Of a stretch of DNA of 64,000 nt, positions 36,327 through 45,347 are shown one piece after another (within the stretch, counting starts at the first letter, position 1; each line of letters starts with the position of its first letter). The notes under the pieces were generated by a model. It was not told where the DNA came from, ran no database searches, and saw only the letters and a program-made list of their open reading frames with translations. Source of the DNA: Paraburkholderia sp. CNPSo 3274 (lineage in GTDB: Bacteria; Pseudomonadota; Gammaproteobacteria; Burkholderiales; Burkholderiaceae); NCBI RefSeq assembly GCF_024206475.1, contig NZ_JAMBPR010000003.1:167159-231158 (forward strand). Reading direction: 5' to 3'. The position numbers were made by a program, and so were the translations under genes.

Positions 36327-37247
36327 TCAGGTTTGGCCGAAGAAACGCAGCAGTGCTTCGGCCACTGCTGCGGGCTGCTCCTCCGGCAGGAAATGGCCGC
36401 AGTGGGCAACCGTCGCGCCTTGCACCTCATCGGCGTAATTGCGCAGTGGGCCAGCCATATCGGCAATCGAGCCCTGATCGGCGCTCAGCGCGAGAACGGG
36501 CATCCGCAATTTTCCGCGTGTGCTCAACTCGTGATTCTGGCGCGCCGAAACATCGGCCGCGCGGTAGTAGGCCAACCCCGCGCGTAATCCGCCTTCCTTT
36601 GTGAACACACGCAGATATTCGTCGATATCGGCATCCGTGAAGGCTTGCGGATTCGCCGTTTTGCGGCGCAGAAACCACTCCAGATACGCACGCTCCTTGC
36701 CCGCTATCAGTAACTCCGGCAGATCGGGAACCGCATGGAAGGCGAAGTGCCAGGTGCGCCACGCGCGCTCGGGCGCGACGGGCAGCGCTTCTGGCAGCGT
36801 GATGCCAGGAATGCCGGCATCGAGCAACGCGAGTTTCGACACTTCGTCGCCGAATAGCGCCGCATAGGGGTAAGCGACCCATGCGCCGACGTCGTGGGCG
36901 GCGAGGTGGTAGCGGCGCGTTTCGAGCTTGCTGAGCAACGCGTGCAGGGCGGTTGCGAGCGATTGTGTGTCGTAGCCATCTTGTGGGCGGTCGGAGTCGC
37001 CTTGACCGGGCAGGTCCGGTGCCATCACTCGATAACGCCTGGCAAGGAGCGGCATGACCTTGCGCCACGAGAACCAGCTTTCCGGATAGCCGGCCAGCAG
37101 TACGACAGTTTCCGCTTCCTCCTTTCCGCCGATTACGTAGTGGAGCCGCGTGCCTTCGATGGTTTCGAAGCGATGCTCGAAGCCGGGCAGGATGGGGTCG
37201 GGCAACGAGGCCGGACCGTGGTCGATGATGCGTGAGGGCGTACTCAT
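36327..37247 (-). CDS. Alpha/beta hydrolase, epoxide hydrolase-like
   Basis: 306 residues. The oxyanion-hole strand and loop read VVLLAGYPESWFSWRKVMPL; the nucleophile elbow is HLAAHDVGAWVAYPYA, with Asp in the nucleophile position (HDVGAW), the class of epoxide hydrolases and haloalkane dehalogenases. The base is His in ATVAHCGHFLPEEQP. Cytosolic, as no signal peptide is present. The start is at ATG 37247. The gene is expressed leftwards from a gap containing a palindrome identical in core to one in the TetR promoter, so it is probably repressed by that TetR. Confidence 0.83.
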   Translation of the reverse strand: MSTPSRIIDHGPASLPDPILPGFEHRFETIEGTRLHYVIGGKEEAETVVLLAGYPESWFSWRKVMPLLARRYRVMAPDLPGQGDSDRPQDGYDTQSLATALHALLSKLETRRYHLAAHDVGAWVAYPYAALFGDEVSKLALLDAGIPGITLPEALPVAPERAWRTWHFAFHAVPDLPELLIAGKERAYLEWFLRRKTANPQAFTDADIDEYLRVFTKEGGLRAGLAYYRAADVSARQNHELSTRGKLRMPVLALSADQGSIADMAGPLRNYADEVQGATVAHCGHFLPEEQPAAVAEALLRFFGQT

Positions 37248-37287
37248 GACGTGAAGCTCTTGTGGGTTTAAGGAACGCAGGCGTAGA

Positions 37288-37307
37288 TTGGAAATAATCA
37301 TTTCCAA
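37288..37307. promoter_or_regulatory. TetR operator before the hydrolase gene
   Basis: TTGGAAAT-aatc-ATTTCCAA is a perfect inverted repeat, 41 bp before the hydrolase start. It shares the GGAAAT/ATTTCC core and spacing with the palindrome in front of the TetR gene. Confidence 0.7.
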
Positions 37308-37324
37308 ATTAGCTAAATAAAATT

Positions 37325-37945
37325 TCAACGCAGCAAACGCATGGCTTCGTCGGCGGCGGCTAGCATGTCGCGCTGCGTGCGACCGGATTTGCCGATCAAA
37401 CGAAAGCCGTGGAGCAGGGCGAGCAAAGTGCGCGCCATGGCCGGGACATGGATTCCCGGTGCGATCGAACCGTCTTTCTGGCCTTGCTGGAGGAGTTCGC
37501 GCAGCATCTCTTCGGTGCGTCGCACGGCGCCTTCGATGCGCGTGGCGACTTCGTCGTCGAAAGTGGCGAGCGCCGTTGCGCTGGAAACCACGAGGCATCC
37601 GCGCCGGCCCTCGCTGCCGTGGGACGATTCGGCGTAGAAGAGGAGGAGTACGTGGATCTTCTCGCTTGCTTTGGACTGCTTGCCGAGGCGATGGCGCAAT
37701 TCGGCATTGCGCGTGGTGACGTAGTGGTCGAACGCGGCCAGGAACACCCCGCGCTTGTCGCCGAAGGCCTTGTAGAGACTCCCTGCGGTCAGGCCCGTTG
37801 CTTCGCTGAGGTCACCTACGGAGGTGGCGTGGTAGCCGCGCTCGCGGAATACGCGCACGGCCCCATCCACGACGGTTTCCATGTCGAATTCGCGCGGGCG
37901 GCCGGGGCTGCGGGCCAGAGGTTGGGATGGGTGCTCGGATGCCAT
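37325..37945 (-). CDS. TetR-family repressor
   Basis: 206 residues. The N-terminal HTH reads FDMETVVDGAVRVFRERGYHATSV then DLSEATGLTAGSLYKAFGDKRGVF. The C-terminal ligand domain has TEEMLRELLQQGQKDG. It lies upstream of the hydrolase gene on the same strand, 77 bp apart, with matching palindromic operators before both genes. This suggests autoregulation and repression of the hydrolase until a ligand binds. Confidence 0.87.
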   Translation of the reverse strand: MASEHPSQPLARSPGRPREFDMETVVDGAVRVFRERGYHATSVGDLSEATGLTAGSLYKAFGDKRGVFLAAFDHYVTTRNAELRHRLGKQSKASEKIHVLLLFYAESSHGSEGRRGCLVVSSATALATFDDEVATRIEGAVRRTEEMLRELLQQGQKDGSIAPGIHVPAMARTLLALLHGFRLIGKSGRTQRDMLAAADEAMRLLR

Positions 37946-37956
37946 GGGGGAGATTA

Positions 37957-37976
37957 TAGGAAATGTTCATTTCCTA
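37957..37976. promoter_or_regulatory. TetR operator before the tetR gene
   Basis: TAGGAAATG-tt-CATTTCCTA is a perfect 9-bp inverted repeat 11 bp before the tetR start. The GGAAATnnnnATTTCC core is the same as in the hydrolase operator. Confidence 0.7.
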
Positions 37977-38001
37977 ATCAATAGCCCCATTTCAAACACC
38001 C

Positions 38002-40056
38002 TCACTCCACACTCTCCCCCCGCCCCTTATGCTGCGCCGCCAGCCTTTCCTGATGCGTCGGCGGCACCGGATCGTAGTGGCTCAGCTGAATGCTGTAATT
38101 CCCATGTCCGCCCGCGAGCGAATTCAGCCGCGATTGATAATCGTTAAGCTCGGCAAGCGGCACCTTCCCCGCAATGACCATAGCCTGCCCGCCCATCGTG
38201 CGCGTGCCATGCACCTGTCCACGTCGAGAAGAAAGATCGCCGATGATGTCACCCATCGCGGCCTCGGGCGTCATCACCTCGATATCGACAATCGGTTCGA
38301 GCACGATAGGCTGCGCTTTCAGCACCGCATCGATAAACGCCTTGCGCCCCGCGGTAACAAACGCCACTTCCTTCGAATCCACCGGATGGTGCTTGCCGTC
38401 GTACACAATCACGCGCACGTCCTGCATGGGAAAGCCCGCGAGCGGCCCGCTGTCGATTACCTGCAAGATGCCTTTCTCCACGGCAGGCATGAACTGCGAA
38501 GGAATCGCGCCGCCTTTCACGGCATCCACGAACTCGAAACCCGTACCGCGCGGCAAAGGCTCGACACGCAGCATGACCTCGCCGAACTGGCCCGCGCCGC
38601 CCGTCTGCTTCTTGTGGCGGCAATGGCCCTCGGCTTTGCCGCCAATCGTCTCGCGCCACGCGATCGTAGGCGGACGCGTCACGACGTCGAGTTTGTACTG
38701 ATCGGTGAGCCGCTCCAGCATGTAGCGCAAGTGCAGTTCACCTAGCCCACGGACAACGGTTTCATTGGTCCCTTCGGGGTGATCGATCTGCAGGCAAGGA
38801 TCTTCCGCCGCGAGCTTTTGCAGCACTTCCCACACGCGTTGCTCATTGCCAGGCCGCGCCGGCTCGATAGCGAGACCGTAAATCGGATTGGGAAACGCAG
38901 GCGGCGTGAGGTGGATGTTGCCGTCCTCGGGCGCGTCGTGCAGCACGGCGTCGAAGCCGATGTCGTCGGCCTTCGCCACCGCGCAGATATTGCCGGGCCC
39001 CGCACGCTGCACCTCCGTATGCTCCTTGCCCTGTAGCATCAGCAGATGCGCCACCTTGAACGGCTGTCGCGCGTTGCCGATATAAAGCTGGCTGTCACGC
39101 GTCACCGTGCCCTGATGAATGCGAAACACGGCCACCTTGCCGATATACGGGTCGATCACGATCTTGAACACATGCGCGAGCACGTGCTTGTCGGCATTCG
39201 GCTCGGCGCGCACGGGCTCCTTGCCTTCCTTGCCGTCTACCTCGCGGTAGAACAGCGGTGGATTGCCTTCGGTGACATTCGGCAAGAGCCGCACGAACAC
39301 GTCGAGCAGTTGCGCGATGCCCGCACCCGTCGTCGTAGAGGTGAAGCACACCGGCACGAGATGCCCTTCGCGCAACGCGCGTTCGAACGGCTCGTGCAGT
39401 TGCTCGGGGCTAATGGCTTCGCCTTGTTCGAGGTACAACTCCATCAACTCGGGATCGAGTTCGATCACCTGGTCGACGAGCGCATTGTGCGCGGCTTCCA
39501 CCGAATAAAAATCGGCCTCGCCCGCAGGGTTGAAAAAGCAGTCCACCACTTCGCGCCCGCCTTGCGCAGGCAAATTGATTGGCAGGCAGGACTTGCCGAA
39601 GGTCTCCTGTATCTGCGCGAGCAGTCCCGGCAAATCGACCTTTTCCGCGTCGATGCCGTTCACGATGATCATCCGGCACAGCTTGCGCTGCTGCGCGTAC
39701 GCCATCATGCGGGTCGTCGTCATTTCGATGCCGGTGCGCGCATTGATGACGATGGCCGCCGTTTCCACCGCGGGCAGCGCGCTCATCGACAGGCCGGCGA
39801 AGTCGGGGTAGCCGGGCGTGTCGAGCAGGTAGATGCGCGTGTCCTGGTGGTCGAGATGGGCGATGGCGGAGTTGAGAGAGTGGTGGTACTTGCGTTCGAG
39901 GGGATCGAAATCGCACAGGGCGGTGCCGCGATTTACGCTGCCTGGCGCGTGCAGCGCGCCGCCCTGGTGCAGGAGCGCTTCGGCAAGCGAGGTCTTGCCG
40001 CAGCCGGCATGGCCGACCAGAGCGATCGTGCGGATGGCTTCGGGACTGTAATCCAT
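38002..40056 (-). CDS. Elongation factor G paralogue (EF-G-like GTPase)
   Basis: 684 residues with the five-domain EF-G layout. The P-loop is GHAGCGKT (residues 15-22), G3 is DTPGYPDF (about 79-86), and G4 is NGID (about 133-136) where typical EF-G has NKMD. Domain III-V segments include LGELHLRYMLERL, GGAGQFGEVMLRVEPL and AAMGDIIGDLSSRRGQVHG. It is not the main EF-G, which sits in the str operon and has canonical motifs; such second copies are common and may act in recycling or stress. The replaced Lys in G4 may alter nucleotide handling. Start ATG 40056. Confidence 0.87.
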   Translation of the reverse strand: MDYSPEAIRTIALVGHAGCGKTSLAEALLHQGGALHAPGSVNRGTALCDFDPLERKYHHSLNSAIAHLDHQDTRIYLLDTPGYPDFAGLSMSALPAVETAAIVINARTGIEMTTTRMMAYAQQRKLCRMIIVNGIDAEKVDLPGLLAQIQETFGKSCLPINLPAQGGREVVDCFFNPAGEADFYSVEAAHNALVDQVIELDPELMELYLEQGEAISPEQLHEPFERALREGHLVPVCFTSTTTGAGIAQLLDVFVRLLPNVTEGNPPLFYREVDGKEGKEPVRAEPNADKHVLAHVFKIVIDPYIGKVAVFRIHQGTVTRDSQLYIGNARQPFKVAHLLMLQGKEHTEVQRAGPGNICAVAKADDIGFDAVLHDAPEDGNIHLTPPAFPNPIYGLAIEPARPGNEQRVWEVLQKLAAEDPCLQIDHPEGTNETVVRGLGELHLRYMLERLTDQYKLDVVTRPPTIAWRETIGGKAEGHCRHKKQTGGAGQFGEVMLRVEPLPRGTGFEFVDAVKGGAIPSQFMPAVEKGILQVIDSGPLAGFPMQDVRVIVYDGKHHPVDSKEVAFVTAGRKAFIDAVLKAQPIVLEPIVDIEVMTPEAAMGDIIGDLSSRRGQVHGTRTMGGQAMVIAGKVPLAELNDYQSRLNSLAGGHGNYSIQLSHYDPVPPTHQERLAAQHKGRGESVE

Positions 40057-40253
40057 GGCCGCCGTCGTCCGTTAGTGGATGTTGGGCAATTATTGGCGAT
40101 ATTTCCGCGCTCTGCCAATCCCAAGCGCAAAAGAAGCGTGCAGGAGCGCGCGCGGTGCGCCGACCTGCTCATTTCGCTGCGCTGCAATATTCAGGTGAAC
40201 TGCCGAAGGTGTTTCGAAGGCGCAAGCGGCTTAAAACTGAGGGGACGGATCAC

Positions 40254-41027
40254 TCAAGGTTCGCGCGGCGTACCCAAGCGCTCGATTAGTGCATTGAGCA
40301 GTTCGATCGGCAGCGGGAAGACGATGGTGGAATTCTTGTCGGCGGCGATGGTGGTGAGCGTCTGCAGATAGCGCAGTTGCATGGCCTGCGGCTGCTTCGC
40401 GAGACATTGCGCGGCCTGCAGCAATTTTTCAGATGCCTGCAGTTCGCCTTCCGCGTGGATCACCTTCGCGCGGCGCTCGCGTTCGGCTTCGGCCTGGCGG
40501 GCGATGGCGCGAATCATCGTTTCGTTGAGGTCCACGTGCTTGATCTCGACGTTCGACACCTTGATGCCCCACGCATCCGTTTGCGCATCCAGCACTTTCT
40601 GGATGTCGGCGTTCAGTTGCTCGCGCTCGGCGAGCAGGGCGTCGAGTTCGTGTTTGCCGAGCACGGCGCGCAGTGTGGTTTGCGCGAGCTGGCTCGTCGC
40701 ATCCACGTAACGCGCGACCTGAATCACGGCCTTTTCCGGGTCCACCACGCGAAAATAGACCACGGCGTTCACCTTCACCGAAACGTTGTCGCGCGTAATG
40801 ACGTCCTGCGAAGGCACGTCGAACACCACGGTGCGCAGGTCGATGCGCACCGCCACCTGCACCACGGGAATGATGAGCACGAGGCCCGGCCCCTTGACCT
40901 TCCAGAAGCGCCCGAGCATGAACACGACGCCGCGTTCGTACTCCTTGAAGATGCGGATGGACGATAAGGCAATCAGCACCAACAGCGCGATCAGAAGACC
41001 CGTGAAGCCGAACGTGAAGCCGATCAT
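40254..41027 (-). CDS. Slipin/stomatin-like SPFH protein
   Basis: 257 residues. One N-terminal membrane helix ([19 protein letters not shown]) is followed by the SPFH domain: [44 protein letters not shown] and an alpha-helical [16 protein letters not shown] coiled coil. SPFH proteins form ring-like scaffolds in the inner membrane. Its start overlaps the stop of the NfeD gene (ATGA), the standard slipin-NfeD operon. The NfeD protease is known in archaea to cleave the slipin C-terminus. Confidence 0.88.
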   Translation of the reverse strand: MIGFTFGFTGLLIALLVLIALSSIRIFKEYERGVVFMLGRFWKVKGPGLVLIIPVVQVAVRIDLRTVVFDVPSQDVITRDNVSVKVNAVVYFRVVDPEKAVIQVARYVDATSQLAQTTLRAVLGKHELDALLAEREQLNADIQKVLDAQTDAWGIKVSNVEIKHVDLNETMIRAIARQAEAERERRAKVIHAEGELQASEKLLQAAQCLAKQPQAMQLRYLQTLTTIAADKNSTIVFPLPIELLNALIERLGTPREP

Positions 41028-42556
41028 GAACGTTCTCCCTTGTCGTGTGCCTTGTCGTTTACCGCGCCGTGCAGCGGGGTGACGGTGAGCGTGAGGCCGC
41101 TGCGCGAGCTCACGCGCACGCGGCTGCCGGCGGCGAGCGGCGTGGCGCATGCCACGCGCCAGCGCTCGCCGTGCACGCGCGCCCAGCCCGTGGAAAGCGT
41201 TGCGTGGCCGGGCCGCGGGTCGGGATGCAGGCCCTCGTCGATCACTTCGCCAGTGGCGCCTACCATCGCCTCGGCGCCGGTCACCACGGGCCGCCGCCGC
41301 GCGCGCAGCGCCACGCTGGAGACGGTGGCGACGAACGCCGCGCCGCCGAGCGCCAGGCCCGCGATGAGCGGTATGGGAATGCCGTAGCCGGGTGCGCTGG
41401 TGTCCATCAGCATGAGCGCGCCGATGGCGAACGCCACGATGCCGCCGAAGCCCAGCACGCCGAACGTCGGCAGAAATGCCTCCGCGACGAGGCACGCGAG
41501 CCCGAGCAGCACGAGCCCGAGGCCCGCGTAGTTCACGGGCAACAACTGCATGGCGAAGAGGCCCACCAGCAGGCAGGTCGCGCCCGCCACGCCGGGCAGC
41601 ACGAAGCCGGGGTTCGCGAACTCGAAGAAGAGCCCGTAAATGCCGATGGTCAGCAGAATCAGCGCGACGTTCGGGTCGGCGATGATCGAGAGAAAGCGGT
41701 TGCGCCAGTCGGGCGTGACGACTTCGAGCGGCGCGTGGGCGGTGGCTAAGCGCAGCGTGCCCGCCGTGGTCATGACGGTGCGGCCGTCGAGCTGGCGCGC
41801 GAGATCCGCGGGGTCCTGCGCGATCAGATCGATCACGTGCTGGTCGCGGGCTTCTTCGTCCGAGAGGCTCACGGCCTCGCGCACCGCACGCTCGCCCCAC
41901 GCCGCGTTGCGCCCGCGCAGTTGCGCGAGGCCGCGAATGTAGGCGGCGGAGTCGTGCATGACCTTGCGGGCCTCCGTCGATGCGTTGTCGTCAGTGTGCG
42001 GGGCCGAGGCGCCGGAGGCTGTCTCGGGCTCGCCTGCCGGGCCACCTGGAAGGCCACCGCCGCCGCCTACGCCAAGCTGCACCGGCGACGCCGCGCCGAG
42101 ATTCGTCCCCGGCGCCATGGCCGCGAAGTGGCTTGCGTAGACGATATAGGTGCCCGCGCTCGCGGCTCGCGCGCCGCCGGGGGCGACGAACGCCGCGACC
42201 GGCACCGGCGAGGCGAGAATCGCTTTGATAATCTGGCGCATCGACGTATCGAGGCCGCCGGGCGTATCCAGTTCGAGGATCGCAAGCGGCGCACGCTCGC
42301 GCGCGGCACGCTCCAGCGAGCGGACGATGAAATCGGCGCTGGCGGGCCCGATGGCGCCGTTCACCGTCATGACGACGACGGGCGGGCTCGCCGCCGCGAA
42401 CGCAGCCGGCACGGCTACCGCGGCCGCCAGGGCGGCCCACGCGACGAGCAAGGCGACGAACACGACGGCACGAGCAAGCCGCGCCGTGAGCGGATGGTGT
42501 GGGTGAGCGGGCGGCGCGTCGTGCACCGCGGCATACGAGGGGCGATGATCGCGCAT
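41024..42556 (-). CDS. NfeD-family membrane serine protease
   Basis: 510 residues from ATG 42556. A membrane anchor lies near 20-45; the ClpP-like protease domain follows, with [36 protein letters not shown] and the catalytic serine in [15 protein letters not shown]. Then come four membrane helices (about 260-400) and a C-terminal OB-fold domain ([24 protein letters not shown] type). The stop overlaps the slipin start by 4 nt. Together they form a membrane quality-control module. A [14 protein letters not shown] linker inside the protease domain is lineage-specific. Confidence 0.88.
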   Translation of the reverse strand: MRDHRPSYAAVHDAPPAHPHHPLTARLARAVVFVALLVAWAALAAAVAVPAAFAAASPPVVVMTVNGAIGPASADFIVRSLERAARERAPLAILELDTPGGLDTSMRQIIKAILASPVPVAAFVAPGGARAASAGTYIVYASHFAAMAPGTNLGAASPVQLGVGGGGGLPGGPAGEPETASGASAPHTDDNASTEARKVMHDSAAYIRGLAQLRGRNAAWGERAVREAVSLSDEEARDQHVIDLIAQDPADLARQLDGRTVMTTAGTLRLATAHAPLEVVTPDWRNRFLSIIADPNVALILLTIGIYGLFFEFANPGFVLPGVAGATCLLVGLFAMQLLPVNYAGLGLVLLGLACLVAEAFLPTFGVLGFGGIVAFAIGALMLMDTSAPGYGIPIPLIAGLALGGAAFVATVSSVALRARRRPVVTGAEAMVGATGEVIDEGLHPDPRPGHATLSTGWARVHGERWRVACATPLAAGSRVRVSSRSGLTLTVTPLHGAVNDKAHDKGERS

Positions 42557-43185
42557 CGGGAGTCCGGAATGTAGCGCACGTTCCGGTTCGCGGATGGGGC
42601 AAGAGCCCGATACCTCAAGAGTAGGCGCTTTCCGCCCAAAGCGCGAACCGGCCCGAATGGCGGGAATACGCGCCGAACGTTGCGCCGCACACTGATTGCG
42701 CGGCTCCGAAGGCAATGGAGGAATCGAGATTTGGCGTGCCGGGTTTCGTGGCGAACATCCGGTGGCCGGCAAGTCGTTGCTATCGCAACCAAATGGCAAG
42801 AGGACTGTGGAAGCGCGCATGCACCCATTCGGCGGCGAGGCCTATGGGCGCGCGAACTGGTGGCTGCGTACGACTCGAACGCGGTCGCGCATTTCATCCT
42901 CACGCGCGACCAGGATTCGGTGCGGCGGCGATGGCAGGAACGACGTGCTCACCCGGCGGCGTCTGGACGACCGGCCGGTCACGCATGCGTTGTGTGGCTA
43001 GGCGCACGCCTTTGCCGGCGCGCTTCTGGCTGCGCCGGGGTGGCGTCCCAATGCGGCGCGCGCGGATGCCCCGGAAGCCGAGGTTTGGTTGGGCGCCGCA
43101 TAAAACCCGGCCGCTCGATGCGGCCGCGTGTTACTTCTCGTCCCTCGTTTGTGCGGGCGGGGACGCTGCTGCAGTCGGGCGCGGA
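42557..43185. other. 629-bp region without an intact gene
   Basis: No frame has both a ribosome site and protein-like sequence. Two fragments look like gene remains on the plus strand: AYDSNAVAHFILTRDQD near 42870-42920, and AHAFAGALLAAPGW ending in TAA at 43101, preceded in its frame by a TAG. They could come from one decayed gene. A GC-rich palindrome (CGGCCGC-tcgat-GCGGCCG, 43108-43126) follows. Confidence 0.4.
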
Positions 43186-43311
43186 TTAGTACCAGCGGCG
43201 CTGAGCTTCTGCGAGCAGTTCGCAGTATTCGAGGTGACGGTTCAGCGCTTCGGCGCCAAGACGACGCAGTGCAGCCAGGACTTGAGTCACTTTTTCGACG
43301 ATTGCACCCAT
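43186..43311 (-). CDS. 41-residue small protein
   Basis: MGAIVEKVTQVLAALRRLG followed by AEALNRHLEYCELLAEAQRRWY: an amphipathic helical peptide with one cysteine. The ATG at 43311 has AAAGAGGAAATC upstream. A perfect palindrome lies 28 bp before the start. No family recognised; it could be a regulator or a toxin-like or chaperone-like peptide, but nothing shows this. Confidence 0.5.
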   Translation of the reverse strand: MGAIVEKVTQVLAALRRLGAEALNRHLEYCELLAEAQRRWY

Positions 43312-43338
43312 GATTTCCTCTTTGCTAGGGTTGGTGCC

Positions 43339-43354
43339 TAAGGGATAACCCTTA
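43339..43354. promoter_or_regulatory. Palindromic operator candidate
   Basis: TAAGGG-ataa-CCCTTA is a perfect inverted repeat between the 41-residue gene start and the AT-rich TTATTATAGAG that could be its -10 region. Likely a repressor site. Confidence 0.45.
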
Positions 43355-43476
43355 TTATAGAGATTTCGGGGCGGAATGCAAGGCGCGAGGAGGCTAAGTG
43401 TGCAGTGCAGCGACACTTTTGAATCGTCCCTTATTGGCGTGCTAACGGACCCCGCCTGGCCGGCCGGGCGGGGTCT

Positions 43477-43570
43477 TGTATCGCATTGTGTCTGGCCGTC
43501 TGTCCGACAAACGCGCTTGCAAAAACGGGCCCGCGTGCAAACAAGCCAGATACATCGCGGCGTTCAAATG
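43477..43570 (+). promoter_or_regulatory. Two-part promoter module 1 (DUF4148 gene at 43634)
   Basis: The distal box TGTATC-GCAT-TGTGTC starts at 43477. The proximal block starts exactly 70 bp later at 43547 (CAGATACAT, five bases, then CGTTCAAAT). The block ends about 63 bp before the start codon. The same two elements with the same spacing occur at four other promoters. Confidence 0.7.
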
Positions 43571-43633
43571 TCTCCTACGCAAGGTTGATACACAACGGTG
43601 CGCAACCACTCACCCAACGTCAGGAGAAACACC

Positions 43634-43996
43634 ATGAAGCTCGCACAATCGCTCGCCGCTGCCGCTCTTGCTGCCCTCGTTGCCGTTCCCGCGCTCTCGT
43701 TCGCACAGTCGAGCCAACCGGTGACCCGCGCCGAAGTGAAGGCCGAACTCGTGCAACTCCAGAAGGCCGGCTACAACCCCGCCAGCGATAACACGCAATA
43801 CCCCGCGAACCTGCAAGCCGCGCTCTCGCGCGTGAGCGCCGAAAGCGGTGCAGCGGCGTCGGCGTTCGGCGGATCGGTCGAGGGTGCGTCCGCAGCAGGC
43901 AGCCGCACGCACGCCCGCACCGTAACGAATGCCCCCGGTGCGAATGAGGCCGGCCAGGATGTCGTTGGCCTCGGCCCGATCTACGCTCACTCGTAA
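43634..43996 (+). CDS. DUF4148 exported protein (copy 1)
   Basis: 120 residues. The signal peptide MKLAQSLAAAALAALVAVPA is cleaved after SFAQ. The mature start SSQPVTRAEVKAELVQLQKAGYNP is the DUF4148 signature, then a disordered Ala/Ser/Gly tail ending DVVGLGPIYAHS. Two further copies are at 45811 and 51943; copy 3 ends with nearly the same GLGPIYAHS. The family is abundant in Burkholderiaceae and has no known biochemistry. Periplasmic. The upstream two-part promoter suggests control by an OmpR-type regulator. Confidence 0.88.
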   Translation: MKLAQSLAAAALAALVAVPALSFAQSSQPVTRAEVKAELVQLQKAGYNPASDNTQYPANLQAALSRVSAESGAAASAFGGSVEGASAAGSRTHARTVTNAPGANEAGQDVVGLGPIYAHS

Positions 43997-44009
43997 TTCG
44001 CGCGGCACC

Positions 44010-44050
44010 ACGCCGCGAAGTTTGCCGCGCACCGGCAGGCTTCGCGGCGT
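44010..44050 (+). terminator. Terminator after DUF4148 copy 1
   Basis: ACGCCGCGAAG and CTTCGCGGCGT form an 11-bp stem around a 19-nt loop that contains a TGCC/GGCA extension, 14 bp after the stop codon. Confidence 0.6.
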
Positions 44051-44231
44051 TGTCGCGTCTATGCCCGGCCCGCTCGTTCCCGATTGCGCGCCGGGCTACT
44101 GTTACCATGTGCGTGCGCGCATGCATGCCCGCGCGGCACACGCGAACGCTTTTGACGTTCGGGTTCAAGGCGCATCCATGCGCATCGAGGCGCCATTCGC
44201 GCCTGCACCCCGAAGCTCGCACGAGGTCAAC

Positions 44232-45266
44232 ATGCCGGGAACCCAGATCCCCACTTCCGCTCGCCCACGCATGATCCTGTTCAGCGCACGGCAGTACGAC
44301 GTCGATACATTCACCGAAGCGAACACCGCTTTCCAGTACGAATTGCACTACCAGGAATCGCATCTCGATGCCGAAACCGCCGTGATCGCCGACGGCTACG
44401 ACGTGGTGTGCCCGTTCGTGAACGATACGGTCGACGCCGCCACGCTCGAGCGCCTCCACAAGGGCGGCACGCGACTCGTGGCGCTGCGCTCGGCGGGCTT
44501 CAATCACGTCGATCTTGCCGCGGCGCAGCGTCTTGGCATCACCGTCGCGAGAGTGCCCGCGTACTCGCCGCATGCGGTGGCCGAACATGCCGTCGGGCTG
44601 ATCCTCGCGCTTAACCGCAAGCTGCCGCGCGCCGTGTCGCGCACGCGCGAAGGCGACTTCTCGCTTGCCGGGCTGCTCGGTTTCGACCTGCATGGGAAGA
44701 CGGCCGGCGTGATCGGCACGGGCATTATCGGCCGGTGTTTTGCGCGCATCATGGCGGGCTTCGGCATGCAGGTTCTGGCCCATGACCCGGGCACGCCGGC
44801 CGCCGACTTGCTGGCGCTCGGCGCGCGCTACGTGCCGCTCGATACGCTGCTTGCGCAGTCCGACGTGGTGAGCCTGCATTGCCCGCTCGTGCCGGCAACC
44901 CGTCATCTGATCGACCGTCACGCACTCGCGAAGATGAAGCGCGGCGCCATGCTCATCAACACCGGACGCGGCGGGCTCGTGGAGAGCAGTGCGCTCGTGG
45001 ATGCGCTCAAGAGCGGCCAGCTGGGTCATCTCGGCCTCGACGTGTACGAGGAAGAAGGCGGCCTGTTCTTCGAGGACCACTCAGATGCGCCGTTGCAAGA
45101 CGACGTGCTCGCGCGTCTCCTGATGTTTCCGAACGTGATCGTCACGTCGCACCAGGCGTTCTTCACGCGCGAGGCGATGAGCGAGATTGCGCAAACGACG
45201 CTGCGCAACGTGGAGGCCTGGCGTAACGGTTCGCCGGGCAATCTCGTGGACGCGCCGCACGGCTAA
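44232..45266 (+). CDS. D-2-hydroxyacid dehydrogenase (D-lactate dehydrogenase type)
   Basis: 344 residues. NAD domain motif GVIGTGIIGRCFARI, catalytic Arg in LRSAGFNHVD, Glu in LGLDVYEEEGGLFFED and His in TSHQAFFTREAM. It matches LdhA-like enzymes, which reduce pyruvate to D-lactate with NADH in the cytosol. The ATG at 44232 is preceded by CGAGGTCAAC; upstream in-frame starts lack sites. It is between DUF4148 copy 1 and the convergent ohr gene; a role in NADH balance under stress is a guess. Confidence 0.87.
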   Translation: MPGTQIPTSARPRMILFSARQYDVDTFTEANTAFQYELHYQESHLDAETAVIADGYDVVCPFVNDTVDAATLERLHKGGTRLVALRSAGFNHVDLAAAQRLGITVARVPAYSPHAVAEHAVGLILALNRKLPRAVSRTREGDFSLAGLLGFDLHGKTAGVIGTGIIGRCFARIMAGFGMQVLAHDPGTPAADLLALGARYVPLDTLLAQSDVVSLHCPLVPATRHLIDRHALAKMKRGAMLINTGRGGLVESSALVDALKSGQLGHLGLDVYEEEGGLFFEDHSDAPLQDDVLARLLMFPNVIVTSHQAFFTREAMSEIAQTTLRNVEAWRNGSPGNLVDAPHG

Positions 45267-45347
45267 CGCGCAACGCACACGGCAGCACGCAAAAGCGAAG
45301 CGGGGCGCGCGCAAGCCGCCGCTTCTTTGCTTGCTACTGCTGCGCGA

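Noticed and set aside
42715..43341. 208-codon plus-strand frame between nfeD and the DUF4148 gene
   Set aside because: No ribosome site, biased composition, and it runs over the small minus-strand gene; only fragments look protein-like.
43547..43570. Proximal block read as a standard -35/-10 promoter
   Set aside because: The conserved GATAC and AAT parts are only about 17 bases apart centre to centre, too close for sigma-70 or usual ECF spacing; left as an element of unknown type.
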